DNA from: Acidimicrobiaceae bacterium
Lineage (GTDB): Bacteria > Actinomycetota > Acidimicrobiia > Acidimicrobiales > Ilumatobacteraceae
DNA length: 6,356 nt
NCBI GenBank assembly: GCA_003455715.1
Contig: DMQJ01000197.1
Coordinates: 1 to 6,356, forward strand
Direction: 5' to 3'
The notes under the pieces are model-generated. The model worked only from the letters and a program-made list of their open reading frames with translations. It ran no database searches and was not told the origin of the DNA. Positions 1-5,525 of the stretch are shown one piece after another; the stretch's first letter is position 1, and each line of letters starts with the position of its first letter. The position numbers and the translations under genes are program-made.

Positions 1-155
1 CCCCCACCCGAGTGAGATGCCCCCCCCCGGAGTGAGAACCGGCAAGCGAGTGCCCCCTCGCCTCCCGGGGCGCGAGTGCCCACTCGGGCCCCGGGTTGGG
101 AGTGCCCCGCCGTCAGGCCGGGCCAGCGGATGACGCGCTGCCGGGCGGGTGCTGG
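1..155. repeat. Non-coding stretch with GAGTG repeats
   Basis: No convincing gene is seen here. The word GAGTG occurs on the plus strand at 10-14, 30-34, 48-52, 74-78 and 100-104, separated by long C and G runs. The spacing is irregular (20, 18, 26 and 26 bases), so this is not a strict tandem array. An inverted copy (CACTC, 81-85) helps build the hairpin annotated at 64-95. The stretch lies just downstream of the minus-strand methyltransferase gene. It could be a degenerate intergenic repeat or part of an element that continues beyond the left edge. Confidence 0.45.
64..95. terminator. Strong GC hairpin, possible terminator without U tract
   Basis: CCCGGGGC (64-71) pairs with GCCCCGGG (88-95), and CGAGT (73-77) pairs with ACTCG (82-86). 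One G-G mismatch (72/87) separates the two stems, and the loop is GCCC. That gives 13 base pairs, nearly all G-C. It lies about 60 bases beyond the stop codon of the minus-strand gene ending at 156, so it could stop or stabilise that transcript. No T run follows on either strand, so classical intrinsic termination is not shown. A mobile palindromic repeat is the alternative. Confidence 0.4.
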
Positions 156-686
156 TCAGTAGGCGAAAGCGCGGCGCTCGGCGCCGATCGACACCAGGGC
201 GGCGATGCGTGCCTGCAGGTACGGGCTGAAGTTGCCGCGGTAGCGCAGTTGCAGCTCGGGGAGCATCCAGTCGTGCCCCGTGACCTTGCCTCGGCACAGC
301 ACGGTGCCACAGCTGCACTCGAACTCGTCGTAGTCGCTGCCGTCGCTGCAGGCGTAGTCGTAGGTGAGCAGCTCGCCGGGCTCGATGTCGCGCAGGGCGA
401 CGAGGTTGGTGGCGCCGCTCATGCCACAGTTCGGGTCGCACGAGTGGTTGACGAAGTCTGCGGGCTCGGGCTCGGTGGCGCCGGCAAGGTAGACGTGGTC
501 GGCTACCTGGATGGTGCGGCGCTGCTGGTGCTCTGGCAGCAGTTCCAGCTCGTCGCGGCTCACGCAACGGCCGCCGTAGGCAACGATCAGTTCGCCAGCG
601 GCGATGTGGTCGAGCGCGACAACACCGTGGCCCTGCTGGCCGGCGGGCACCGGACGTGCCTTGTGAGTGAGGTAGCTGACAGTCAC
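156..686 (-). CDS. SET domain protein-lysine methyltransferase with post-SET zinc motif
   Basis: Predicted protein of 176 residues, almost entirely a SET domain; this family transfers a methyl group from S-adenosylmethionine to lysine. Seen: an N-terminal GHGVVAL...IAAGELI segment (about residues 19-35) like the conserved SET-N strand, the core motif NHSCDPNC (80-87), the YDYA motif with the active-site tyrosine region (109-112), and a post-SET CxCx4C cluster (C124, C126, C131). In known enzymes that cluster binds zinc together with the cysteine of the NHSC motif. No signal peptide or membrane segment is present, so it should be cytoplasmic. The start chosen is GTG at 686, with AGGA nine bases upstream; an ATG at 743 (195 residues) is the main alternative. 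It diverges from the lyase at 811. The substrate is unknown: ribosomal, DNA-binding and other protein targets are all possible. Confidence 0.85.
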   Translation of the reverse strand: MTVSYLTHKARPVPAGQQGHGVVALDHIAAGELIVAYGGRCVSRDELELLPEHQQRRTIQVADHVYLAGATEPEPADFVNHSCDPNCGMSGATNLVALRDIEPGELLTYDYACSDGSDYDEFECSCGTVLCRGKVTGHDWMLPELQLRYRGNFSPYLQARIAALVSIGAERRAFAY

Positions 687-726
687 AGGGGACAATCCTG
701 ACCCCTTGTCGGCCCCTCGTCTACTC

Positions 727-782
727 GCTGATTCGTCAGCCATTCTGACCCCCGAATCAGTCAGGCTGTCGGACGAATCAGC
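727..782. promoter_or_regulatory. Candidate divergent operator: three CGAATCAG copies
   Basis: CGAATCAG occurs on the plus strand at 753-760 and 774-781, exactly 21 bases apart (two helical turns), and inverted at 728-735. The outer copies extend to an 11-base perfect inverted repeat, GCTGATTCGTC (727-737) and GACGAATCAGC (772-782). The copies sit between the divergent methyltransferase and lyase genes, where a regulator could control both. If the methyltransferase starts at ATG 743, the first copy falls inside its coding sequence. No regulator gene is present in the window, so the binding protein is unknown. Confidence 0.5.
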
Positions 783-810
783 CGTCGGTGTGCCAGTAGG
801 GTGCCTGCCC

Positions 811-1671
811 ATGAGCGGTGCGTCGTTGCAGCAGCGGTTGGTGGCAGGCGAGTCGGTCTTGATGCCCGGCGCGTGGGACGCGCTGTCGGCTCGCCTGGCC
901 GCGCAGGCGGGCTTCCACACGGTGTTCCTCAGTGGCTACTGCGTGAGCGGCACCCTGCTCGGTCTGCCCGACTTCGGCTACCTCACCCAGACCGAGATGG
1001 CCGAGGTGGCCCGTCGGGTGTGCACCGCCAACCCGGGGCTCGACGTGGTGGTGGATGCCGACACTGGGTATGGCAACCCGCTCAACACCATCCGCACCGT
1101 CGAGCTGTGGCGCCAGGCGGGTGCCAGCGGCATCTTCATCGAAGACCAGGTGTGGCCGAAGCGGTGTGGCCACATGGCGGGCAAGCAGGTGGTGGAGCGA
1201 GGGGAGTGGTTGGCGAAGCTGCGGGCCGCGGTCGACCACGCCGACGGCCTGCACGTGACAGCCCGCACTGATGCGCGTGCCGCAGTGGGCCTCGATGAAG
1301 CCATCGAGCGGGCGAAGATGGCCCGCGACACCGGCGTGCACGCGTTGTTCGTGGAGGCACCGGAGACGGTCGCCGAGATGGAAGCCATCGCTGCTGCACT
1401 GCCTGGGGTGACGCTGGTGGCCAACATGGTGGAGACCGGCAAGACGCCGCTGCTCACTCCCGCTGAACTGGCCGACCTCGGGTTCCACCTCATCGTCAGC
1501 CCGCTCAGCGGTCTGTTCTCGATGGTGCAGGCGATGCGCGACTCGTTGGCCATCCTGCAGTCGGAGGGCACGCTCCGTGGCCACCTGGATCGCCTTGTCG
1601 ACTTCGACGGCTTCGCCAGCATCGTCGGCCTGCCCGACCACTACGCCACAGAGCAGCACTACCGGCAATAG
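811..1671 (+). CDS. Isocitrate lyase/PEP mutase superfamily C-C lyase
   Basis: Protein of 286 residues with the alpha/beta-barrel signature of the isocitrate lyase/phosphoenolpyruvate mutase superfamily, soluble and cytoplasmic. Seen: SGY (41-43), the metal-binding DADTGYGN (82-89), EDQ (111-113), the flexible-loop signature KRCGH (117-121, catalytic C119), ARTDA (151-155), E182, and NMVETGKTPLLT (205-216). Length and motifs fit the short branch, which includes methylisocitrate lyase (PrpB), dimethylmalate lyase, oxaloacetate decarboxylase and carboxyphosphonoenolpyruvate mutase. KRCGH favours a lyase over a mutase. No citrate synthase or dehydratase of the methylcitrate cycle is adjacent, so prpB is not assigned. 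ATG 811 is chosen because family homology begins there; in-frame starts upstream (such as 706) would run through the repeat region. A weak AGGG lies about seven bases upstream. TAGGGT (797-802) could instead be a -10 box for a leaderless transcript. Confidence 0.85.
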   Translation: MSGASLQQRLVAGESVLMPGAWDALSARLAAQAGFHTVFLSGYCVSGTLLGLPDFGYLTQTEMAEVARRVCTANPGLDVVVDADTGYGNPLNTIRTVELWRQAGASGIFIEDQVWPKRCGHMAGKQVVERGEWLAKLRAAVDHADGLHVTARTDARAAVGLDEAIERAKMARDTGVHALFVEAPETVAEMEAIAAALPGVTLVANMVETGKTPLLTPAELADLGFHLIVSPLSGLFSMVQAMRDSLAILQSEGTLRGHLDRLVDFDGFASIVGLPDHYATEQHYRQ

Positions 1672-1689
1672 CGCCCCGACGGCGCCGAC

Positions 1690-2706
1690 CTACTCGTTGG
1701 TGTTCACCGCCGTGAGTTCGCCGGTGACGTAGGTGGCGATCGGGCTGGTCCATGTGTAGTCGGGCATGGCGTCGGTGTAGCCGTTGACCCAGAGGGTGAC
1801 GGTGTAGGTGATGCGGGCTTGAATGGTGACCGTTCCCGGCCCCGGTGGGGTCCACATGCAGGGGCCGTTGACGCCTGGTTCGGTTTGCTCGGGGAGGGCG
1901 GGCATGGCGGGGAAGGAGATGCTGTTGGCGGTTGCGGGTCCGTTGACGCAGTCGACAACGCCGCTGAAGGCGGGTGATGGTCGGTCGGGGTCGGGTGTGA
2001 AGTTGACCTCGAATTGCATGGTGCGCGGTGTGGTGTGGAGGTAGATGGTCCATCCGCGGTGGTGGGCGACGTTGGAGCGTTGTGGTTGCCAGGCGTCGGG
2101 TTGGATGGCGAGCCAGGTGGGGTAGCGGGTGACGAGTCCGCCCCAGCGGTCGACGACTGGGTTGGTGTAGATCTCGGGTCGGATGAGCTGGAGGTTGTTG
2201 AGGAGGGTGCGTGCGGTCGGCCGCGGATCAAGAAACGGATCACGAGCGCTCACCCACACCGTGCCCATGTAGCCGTCGGCGGTACGAGCCGAGTCGCAGT
2301 AGACGCCGAACAGCCGTCGTGCTCGCTGAAGTGGGCCGAGATCGTCGGTGATGGGTCCGGTGGGTCCGGGGGCCTCGGACGTGGGGATCTGGGAGTACTC
2401 GACGTAGACGCGGCGGTCGCTGGTGATGGTCATTCCAGCGATGAACCCTTGCCCGTCCGAGGTGGTCCCGGGTCGAGTTGCGGTGTACGAGCAGGGGCTG
2501 CCCGAGCGGTACGCCATGGTCGACCCGCCCGGAATGTTGGTGGTGGCGCGCAACGACCCGTTGTGGTCGTAGTACGTGACCGTGTTGGAACCTGATCGCA
2601 CGACTGGGTCCGTCCGGCCGCTGCCTGCTTCACCAGCCCACGCAATGGGGCTCGGCGCTGTGAGCAGAAGTAGCGAACCAACGACGAGAGGATGCGGTCG
2701 TCTCAT
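1690..2706 (-). CDS. Secreted PKD-like protein, second gene of lipoprotein operon
   Basis: Protein of 338 residues with a signal peptide: MRRPH, a hydrophobic core (7-17) and an AWA cleavage site after residue 24. No lipobox cysteine follows it. The mature part has four cysteines (72, 137, 253, 283), which could form two disulfides outside the cell. The segment around GLVTRYPTWLAI (190-201), a later Cys-containing part, and an end reading YTVTLW...VTGEL (301-331) follow the plan I recall for actinobacterial secreted proteins with a degenerate PKD/Ig-like fold. I see no catalytic motif, so a binding or surface role is only inferred. Its ATG overlaps the stop codon of the upstream lipoprotein gene by four bases (ATGA), indicating translational coupling. 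Its 3' end converges on the lyase gene with an 18-base gap. Confidence 0.8.
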   Translation of the reverse strand: MRRPHPLVVGSLLLLTAPSPIAWAGEAGSGRTDPVVRSGSNTVTYYDHNGSLRATTNIPGGSTMAYRSGSPCSYTATRPGTTSDGQGFIAGMTITSDRRVYVEYSQIPTSEAPGPTGPITDDLGPLQRARRLFGVYCDSARTADGYMGTVWVSARDPFLDPRPTARTLLNNLQLIRPEIYTNPVVDRWGGLVTRYPTWLAIQPDAWQPQRSNVAHHRGWTIYLHTTPRTMQFEVNFTPDPDRPSPAFSGVVDCVNGPATANSISFPAMPALPEQTEPGVNGPCMWTPPGPGTVTIQARITYTVTLWVNGYTDAMPDYTWTSPIATYVTGELTAVNTNE

Positions 2707-3491
2707 GCGCAGCCTGCTGGCGTGATGTTGAAGCCATCAATCTTCCACTGACTGGCTTGAAGGACCATGCCCGCGACGAACCCGGACTCGGTAATCCCCG
2801 GTGTTGCACCAAGAGCAAGGCTGCCGTCGGCGTTCCTGAGAACTGCGCCGTCGAGTCGGCAGTCGGTCACGACGGTGTAGGTGGCTGAACGATCATCCTC
2901 AATGACCACAGGTCGAAGCACGACGCCGAGGTCGAGGTCTGTGTACTCGCCCCGATCGGATCGTTCGGCATACAGCACTCGAAGCTCGTCGGCCGCGTCG
3001 GCGGTGTAGTAGAGGGTCCAGCCTTCGTCGTCGAGGGTGGCGGGGACGCTGTCGGTGGAGCGGTAGCGGGTGAGGATGGCCAGCAGGTAGGCCTCGATGA
3101 CGGGCCGGTCTTGTTCGTTGAAAGTCCACAGGTAGCCGCGTTCGAGGTCGACTTCGGTGGGGAGGAACACCCACAGCTTGGGCATCAGTTCGTACACCAG
3201 CCCGACGCCTTCCACACCGGGGGCGGAGTCGACCAGCTTCCACGGGCCGTCAGGCGAGAGGCCGAGTGTGGGCAACACCGTGGTGGCGGTGGGGTCGAGG
3301 GTGGAGGTGGTGGCGTCGGCCGTGGTGGTGACGGCGTCAGTGCTTGGTGGCGCCGCTGTGGTGGCCACGGTGGCAGGCGAGGTGAGGGGTGTGAGGTCGG
3401 TGAGCGGGGGCGAGCTGTCGCTTCCGCTGCACGCCGACAACACGAGGGTGAGGCTGGCCGCCGCTGCGGCGCGCCACGATGAGGTGCGCAT
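2703..3491 (-). CDS. Lipoprotein, probable NTF2-like fold
   Basis: Protein of 262 residues, predicted to be lipid-anchored on the outer face of the membrane. The N terminus has basic residues (R2, R7), an Ala/Leu-rich core and the lipobox LSAC with the lipidated cysteine at 21. A Thr/Ser/Pro/Ala-rich linker (about 22-75) is likely disordered. The C-terminal part (about 80-262) contains VIEAYLLAI (131-139), a strand-rich TYTVVTDC (204-211) and a WKIDGF ending (249-254), which resembles NTF2-like lipoproteins of actinobacteria. C211 and C261 could pair. ATG 3491 is chosen because GGAG lies just upstream; an in-frame TTG at 3503 overlaps that ribosome-binding site. It is the first gene of an operon with the secreted protein at 1690-2706. 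The specific function is unknown. Confidence 0.8.
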   Translation of the reverse strand: MRTSSWRAAAAASLTLVLSACSGSDSSPPLTDLTPLTSPATVATTAAPPSTDAVTTTADATTSTLDPTATTVLPTLGLSPDGPWKLVDSAPGVEGVGLVYELMPKLWVFLPTEVDLERGYLWTFNEQDRPVIEAYLLAILTRYRSTDSVPATLDDEGWTLYYTADAADELRVLYAERSDRGEYTDLDLGVVLRPVVIEDDRSATYTVVTDCRLDGAVLRNADGSLALGATPGITESGFVAGMVLQASQWKIDGFNITPAGCA

Positions 3492-3514
3492 GTAGTTCTC
3501 CAAGTTCCGCCGAC

Positions 3515-3552
3515 GCGGTGTTCCACCTCATAGAGGCACAGCGAAACACCGC
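3515..3552. promoter_or_regulatory. Inverted repeat upstream of lipoprotein gene
   Basis: GCGGTGTT (3515-3522) and AACACCGC (3545-3552) form a perfect eight-base inverted repeat. A second pair, CCTC (3526-3529) and GAGG (3533-3536), is nested inside. The structure ends 23 bases upstream of the lipoprotein start, so it could be a 5' leader hairpin of that operon or an operator in the divergent region shared with metX. No clear -35/-10 pair was found for the minus-strand operon. Confidence 0.4.
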
Positions 3553-3590
3553 ACTCGGCAAAACGATACTTCGAGCCGTCAATGCCCGTG

Positions 3591-3616
3591 TTGCACCAGC
3601 CGCTGGTTGCTAACCT
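3591..3616 (+). promoter_or_regulatory. Candidate metX promoter
   Basis: TAACCT (3611-3616) fits the actinobacterial TAnnnT -10 pattern. It would place transcription start near 3623, just before the riboswitch P1 stem at 3629. TTGCAC (3591-3596) resembles a -35 box, but the 14-base spacer is short. The -10 call therefore rests mainly on its position relative to the aptamer. Confidence 0.35.
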
Positions 3617-3628
3617 CTCCGCTCACGA

Positions 3629-3746
3629 CGCATCACGAGCGACCGTCACCTTCGGGTGGGGGTCCGGCAACCGGGGAGGAAGCCCCACGGTGCCTTCCCG
3701 CTTCGGCGGGGATGTGGCCTGGTTCACCCAGGCAACGAAGCTTCCT
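3629..3746 (+). ncRNA. SAM riboswitch, SAM-I/SAM-IV superfamily, in metX leader
   Basis: The untranslated leader of metX folds like an S-adenosylmethionine aptamer. P1 pairs 3629-3634 with 3711-3716. P2 pairs GACC (3641-3644) with GGTC (3661-3664), capped by CACC-TTCG-GGTG (3647-3658). P3 pairs GGGG (3673-3676) with CCCC (3683-3686). P4 is CCCGC-TTCG-GCGGG (3697-3710). Conserved core words are present: ATCACGAG (3632-3639, compare ATCAAGAG in SAM-I), GGCAACC (3666-3672) and GGTGCC (3689-3694). An extra hairpin follows P1 (3717-3722 with 3728-3733). The whole P3 loop, AGGAAG (3677-3682), is complementary to CTTCCT (3741-3746). A pseudoknot from the P3 loop to the 3' side, with a simple P2, points to SAM-IV or the SAM-I/IV variant rather than classical SAM-I. 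SAM is expected to lower metX expression. No terminator with a T run lies before the ATG, so control is probably at translation. Confidence 0.82.
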
Positions 3747-3780
3747 CGTGCGGCGTCGCCAACAGGCTCGACACCACGAA

Positions 3781-3785
3781 GGAGG
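3781..3785 (+). promoter_or_regulatory. Ribosome-binding site fixing the metX start
   Basis: GGAGG lies six bases before ATG 3792 and decides the start. An in-frame ATG at 3582 would force translation through the riboswitch. GAGGA (3782-3786) is also complementary to TCCTC (3743-3747), which overlaps the 3' strand of the aptamer pseudoknot. Confidence 0.8.
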
Positions 3786-3791
3786 ATCACC

Positions 3792-4982
3792 ATGACCGGG
3801 CACCCTCGCCCTGGCCGCCCACACCCTGCCTCGGGTGCCTTCATGCCCGGTGATCCTGCTGGCAGCCGCAAGTTCTTCACCATCCCGCCCGAGCGGCCGT
3901 TCGCCCTCGACGGCGGCACCACACTGCGGGGCGTCACCACCGCGTACGAAACGTGGGGCACGCTCAACAGCGACGCCTCCAACGCCGTGCTGTTGTGCCA
4001 CGCCTGGACCGGCGACAGCCACGCCACCGGCCCTGCCGAGGCTGGCCACCCCACGCCCGGCTGGTGGGAAGGCATGATCGGCCCCGGCCTGGCCATCGAC
4101 ACCGAGCGCTGGTTCGTGGTGTGCCCCAACGTGCTCGGCGGGTGCCAGGGCAGCACCGGCCCGGCGTCGCCACACCCCGACGATGGCCGTCCCTACGGCA
4201 GCCGCTTCCCGGTCATCACCATTCGCGACATGGTGCGTGTGCAGGCCCGCCTGGCCGACCACCTCGGCATCAAGCGGTGGCACGCAGTGGTGGGCGGCTC
4301 CATGGGCGGCATGCAAGTGCTGGAGTGGGCCATCACCTACCCCCAACGAGTCGGCGGCATTGTGCCCATCGCCACCTGCGCGCAGGCCACCGCCCAACAG
4401 ATTGCGTGGGGCGCCATCGGTCGCCGTGCCGTGCAACTCGACCCGCGGTGGCGCGGGGGCGACTACTACGACGCACCCGAAGGGGACGGCCCGTGGCAGG
4501 GGCTGGCGGTGGCGCGGATGGTGGCCCAGGTGACGTTCCGCAGCGACAACGTGTTTACCGACCGGTTCGGCCGCGAACTGGCCGACGGCGCCACCCTGGG
4601 CGACGGGCTCGACCTGTGGCAGCGATTCGAGGTGGAGCGCTACCTCGACTACCACGGCGACAAGCTGGTGCGCCGCTTCGACACCAACAGCTACCTCATC
4701 ATTGGCAAGGCGATGGACCTGCACGACGTGGGCCGTGGCCGTTCAGGGCTGCTTGCCGCGATGGCTCGTATCACCTCACCGACGCTGGTGATGGGCATCT
4801 CCAGCGACATCCTCTACCCGAGCTACCAGCAGCGCCAGATCCACGACCTGTTGCTGTCGGGCGGCACCAAGAGCGAGTACCTCGAGATCGACTCGCCCCA
4901 CGGACACGACGCGTTCCTCATCAACCTCGATCAGGTCGGCCCGCCGGTGGCACAGTTCTTGGCTGCACTCCCGCAGCCGTAG
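3792..4982 (+). CDS. metX: Homoserine O-acetyltransferase
   Basis: Enzyme of 396 residues with an alpha/beta-hydrolase fold. It transfers an acetyl group from acetyl-CoA to L-homoserine, the first committed step of methionine synthesis by the O-acetylhomoserine route, in the cytoplasm. Seen: the LLCHAWTGDSH segment (67-77), NVLGGCQGSTGP (113-124) near the acyl pocket, the nucleophile elbow GGSMGG with S170, catalytic aspartate D339 in SSDILYP, and catalytic histidine H372 in SPHGHDAF. Length and order of motifs match full-length MetX. The first 25 residues are a Pro/Gly-rich extension. The SAM riboswitch in the leader independently supports a methionine role. No metY sulfhydrylase gene is in the window. 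A few MetX-family members use succinyl-CoA or act on serine, so acyl specificity is by family default. The 3' end converges on the next gene with a 17-base gap. Confidence 0.95.
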   Translation: MTGHPRPGRPHPASGAFMPGDPAGSRKFFTIPPERPFALDGGTTLRGVTTAYETWGTLNSDASNAVLLCHAWTGDSHATGPAEAGHPTPGWWEGMIGPGLAIDTERWFVVCPNVLGGCQGSTGPASPHPDDGRPYGSRFPVITIRDMVRVQARLADHLGIKRWHAVVGGSMGGMQVLEWAITYPQRVGGIVPIATCAQATAQQIAWGAIGRRAVQLDPRWRGGDYYDAPEGDGPWQGLAVARMVAQVTFRSDNVFTDRFGRELADGATLGDGLDLWQRFEVERYLDYHGDKLVRRFDTNSYLIIGKAMDLHDVGRGRSGLLAAMARITSPTLVMGISSDILYPSYQQRQIHDLLLSGGTKSEYLEIDSPHGHDAFLINLDQVGPPVAQFLAALPQP

Positions 4983-4999
4983 CACGGCGCTTCAGAGAG

Positions 5000-5413
5000 T
5001 CAGCGGTTGCTGCGTCGAGCCAGTGCGTCGTCGAGTACCGGAATGCAGCGACTCTTCATCGGCAGGCGTAGCGCCATCTGGTCGACGTGGAGCACCCCGT
5101 CCTTGATGAGGCGCGCCAGGTAAACGTGGGTCTTCTTGGGCAGGTCGTCGGTCTTGGCGATGAGCACCCACGTGGAGCGGTAACGCCGCCGGGCGCCTCG
5201 GCGGCCAGCGATGGCGAGGGTGCCATCGTCGAGCACCACCACCTGCACCTCGCGCATGCGGCCCACCGGTTCGTCGAGCGAAATGATCTGCGAGTTGCAC
5301 ATGAAGCGACGCCCGTCCTTGCTCGACCAATGGGGGTCGATGCGGTACCCGAGGTACCACATGCCGACCAACACCCCCACGAACAGCACGGTCCACACAA
5401 TGTCCACCGGCAC
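5000..5413 (-). CDS. Single-pass membrane protein of unknown function
   Basis: Protein of 137 residues if GTG 5413 is used. One transmembrane helix lies near the N terminus (about residues 5-23, IVWTVLFVGVLVGMWYLGY). A motif PHWSSKDGRRFMC (27-39) follows, then a basic stretch GRRGARRRYR (70-79). The C-terminal part (about 43-137) is soluble with mixed strands and helices and looks cytoplasmic by the positive-inside rule. No catalytic motif is recognised. The start is uncertain: GTG 5407 and GTG 5476 are alternatives, and the frame stays open to 5599. I chose 5413 because the helix begins there and longer forms would add a Pro/Arg-rich tail overlapping the divergent gene. No clear Shine-Dalgarno sequence is visible, so a leaderless transcript is possible. 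The gene diverges from the membrane protein starting at 5526. Confidence 0.7.
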   Translation of the reverse strand: MPVDIVWTVLFVGVLVGMWYLGYRIDPHWSSKDGRRFMCNSQIISLDEPVGRMREVQVVVLDDGTLAIAGRRGARRRYRSTWVLIAKTDDLPKKTHVYLARLIKDGVLHVDQMALRLPMKSRCIPVLDDALARRSNR

Positions 5414-5525
5414 AGCTTGGCTGATCTGCAACGCCGCCGCACACCGCGTAGGGAATCTGGCCTCATCGTGCGACACTGTGGGCCGTGCGGTTCGCGGACA
5501 TCGACCATTGCGCAGGGGTGGCGGA

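Noticed and set aside
96..701. 201-residue plus-strand open frame opposite the SET gene
   Set aside because: It is a high-GC antisense shadow: low-complexity Val/Ala/Gly composition, while the minus strand encodes clear SET motifs.
778..1668. 296-residue minus-strand open frame opposite the lyase
   Set aside because: The composition is His/Arg/Gly-rich without domain motifs; the plus strand has DADTGYGN and KRCGH in the right order.
1672..1689. Bidirectional terminator between the convergent lyase and secreted-protein genes
   Set aside because: The 18-base gap contains GGCGCC but no stable stem with a T run that I could draw.
3582..3791. N-terminal extension of metX from ATG 3582
   Set aside because: It would translate the structured SAM aptamer and lacks a ribosome-binding site; ATG 3792 has GGAGG at the right distance.
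3633..4724. 363-residue minus-strand open frame opposite metX
   Set aside because: It is antisense to a well-supported metX with all three catalytic residues and runs through the riboswitch leader; no protein motif is visible.
4983..4999. Terminator between metX and the convergent membrane protein gene
   Set aside because: The 17-base gap has no convincing inverted repeat or T run.
3953..5071. 372-residue plus-strand frame inside metX
   Set aside because: Arg/Pro/His-rich frame-shifted reading of metX, extending into the convergent neighbour; typical of GC-rich DNA.
5211..5525. N-terminal extension of the plus-strand membrane protein
   Set aside because: This part is antisense to the gene at 5000-5413 and not protein-like; GTG 5526 has AGGGG upstream and begins just before the membrane helix.
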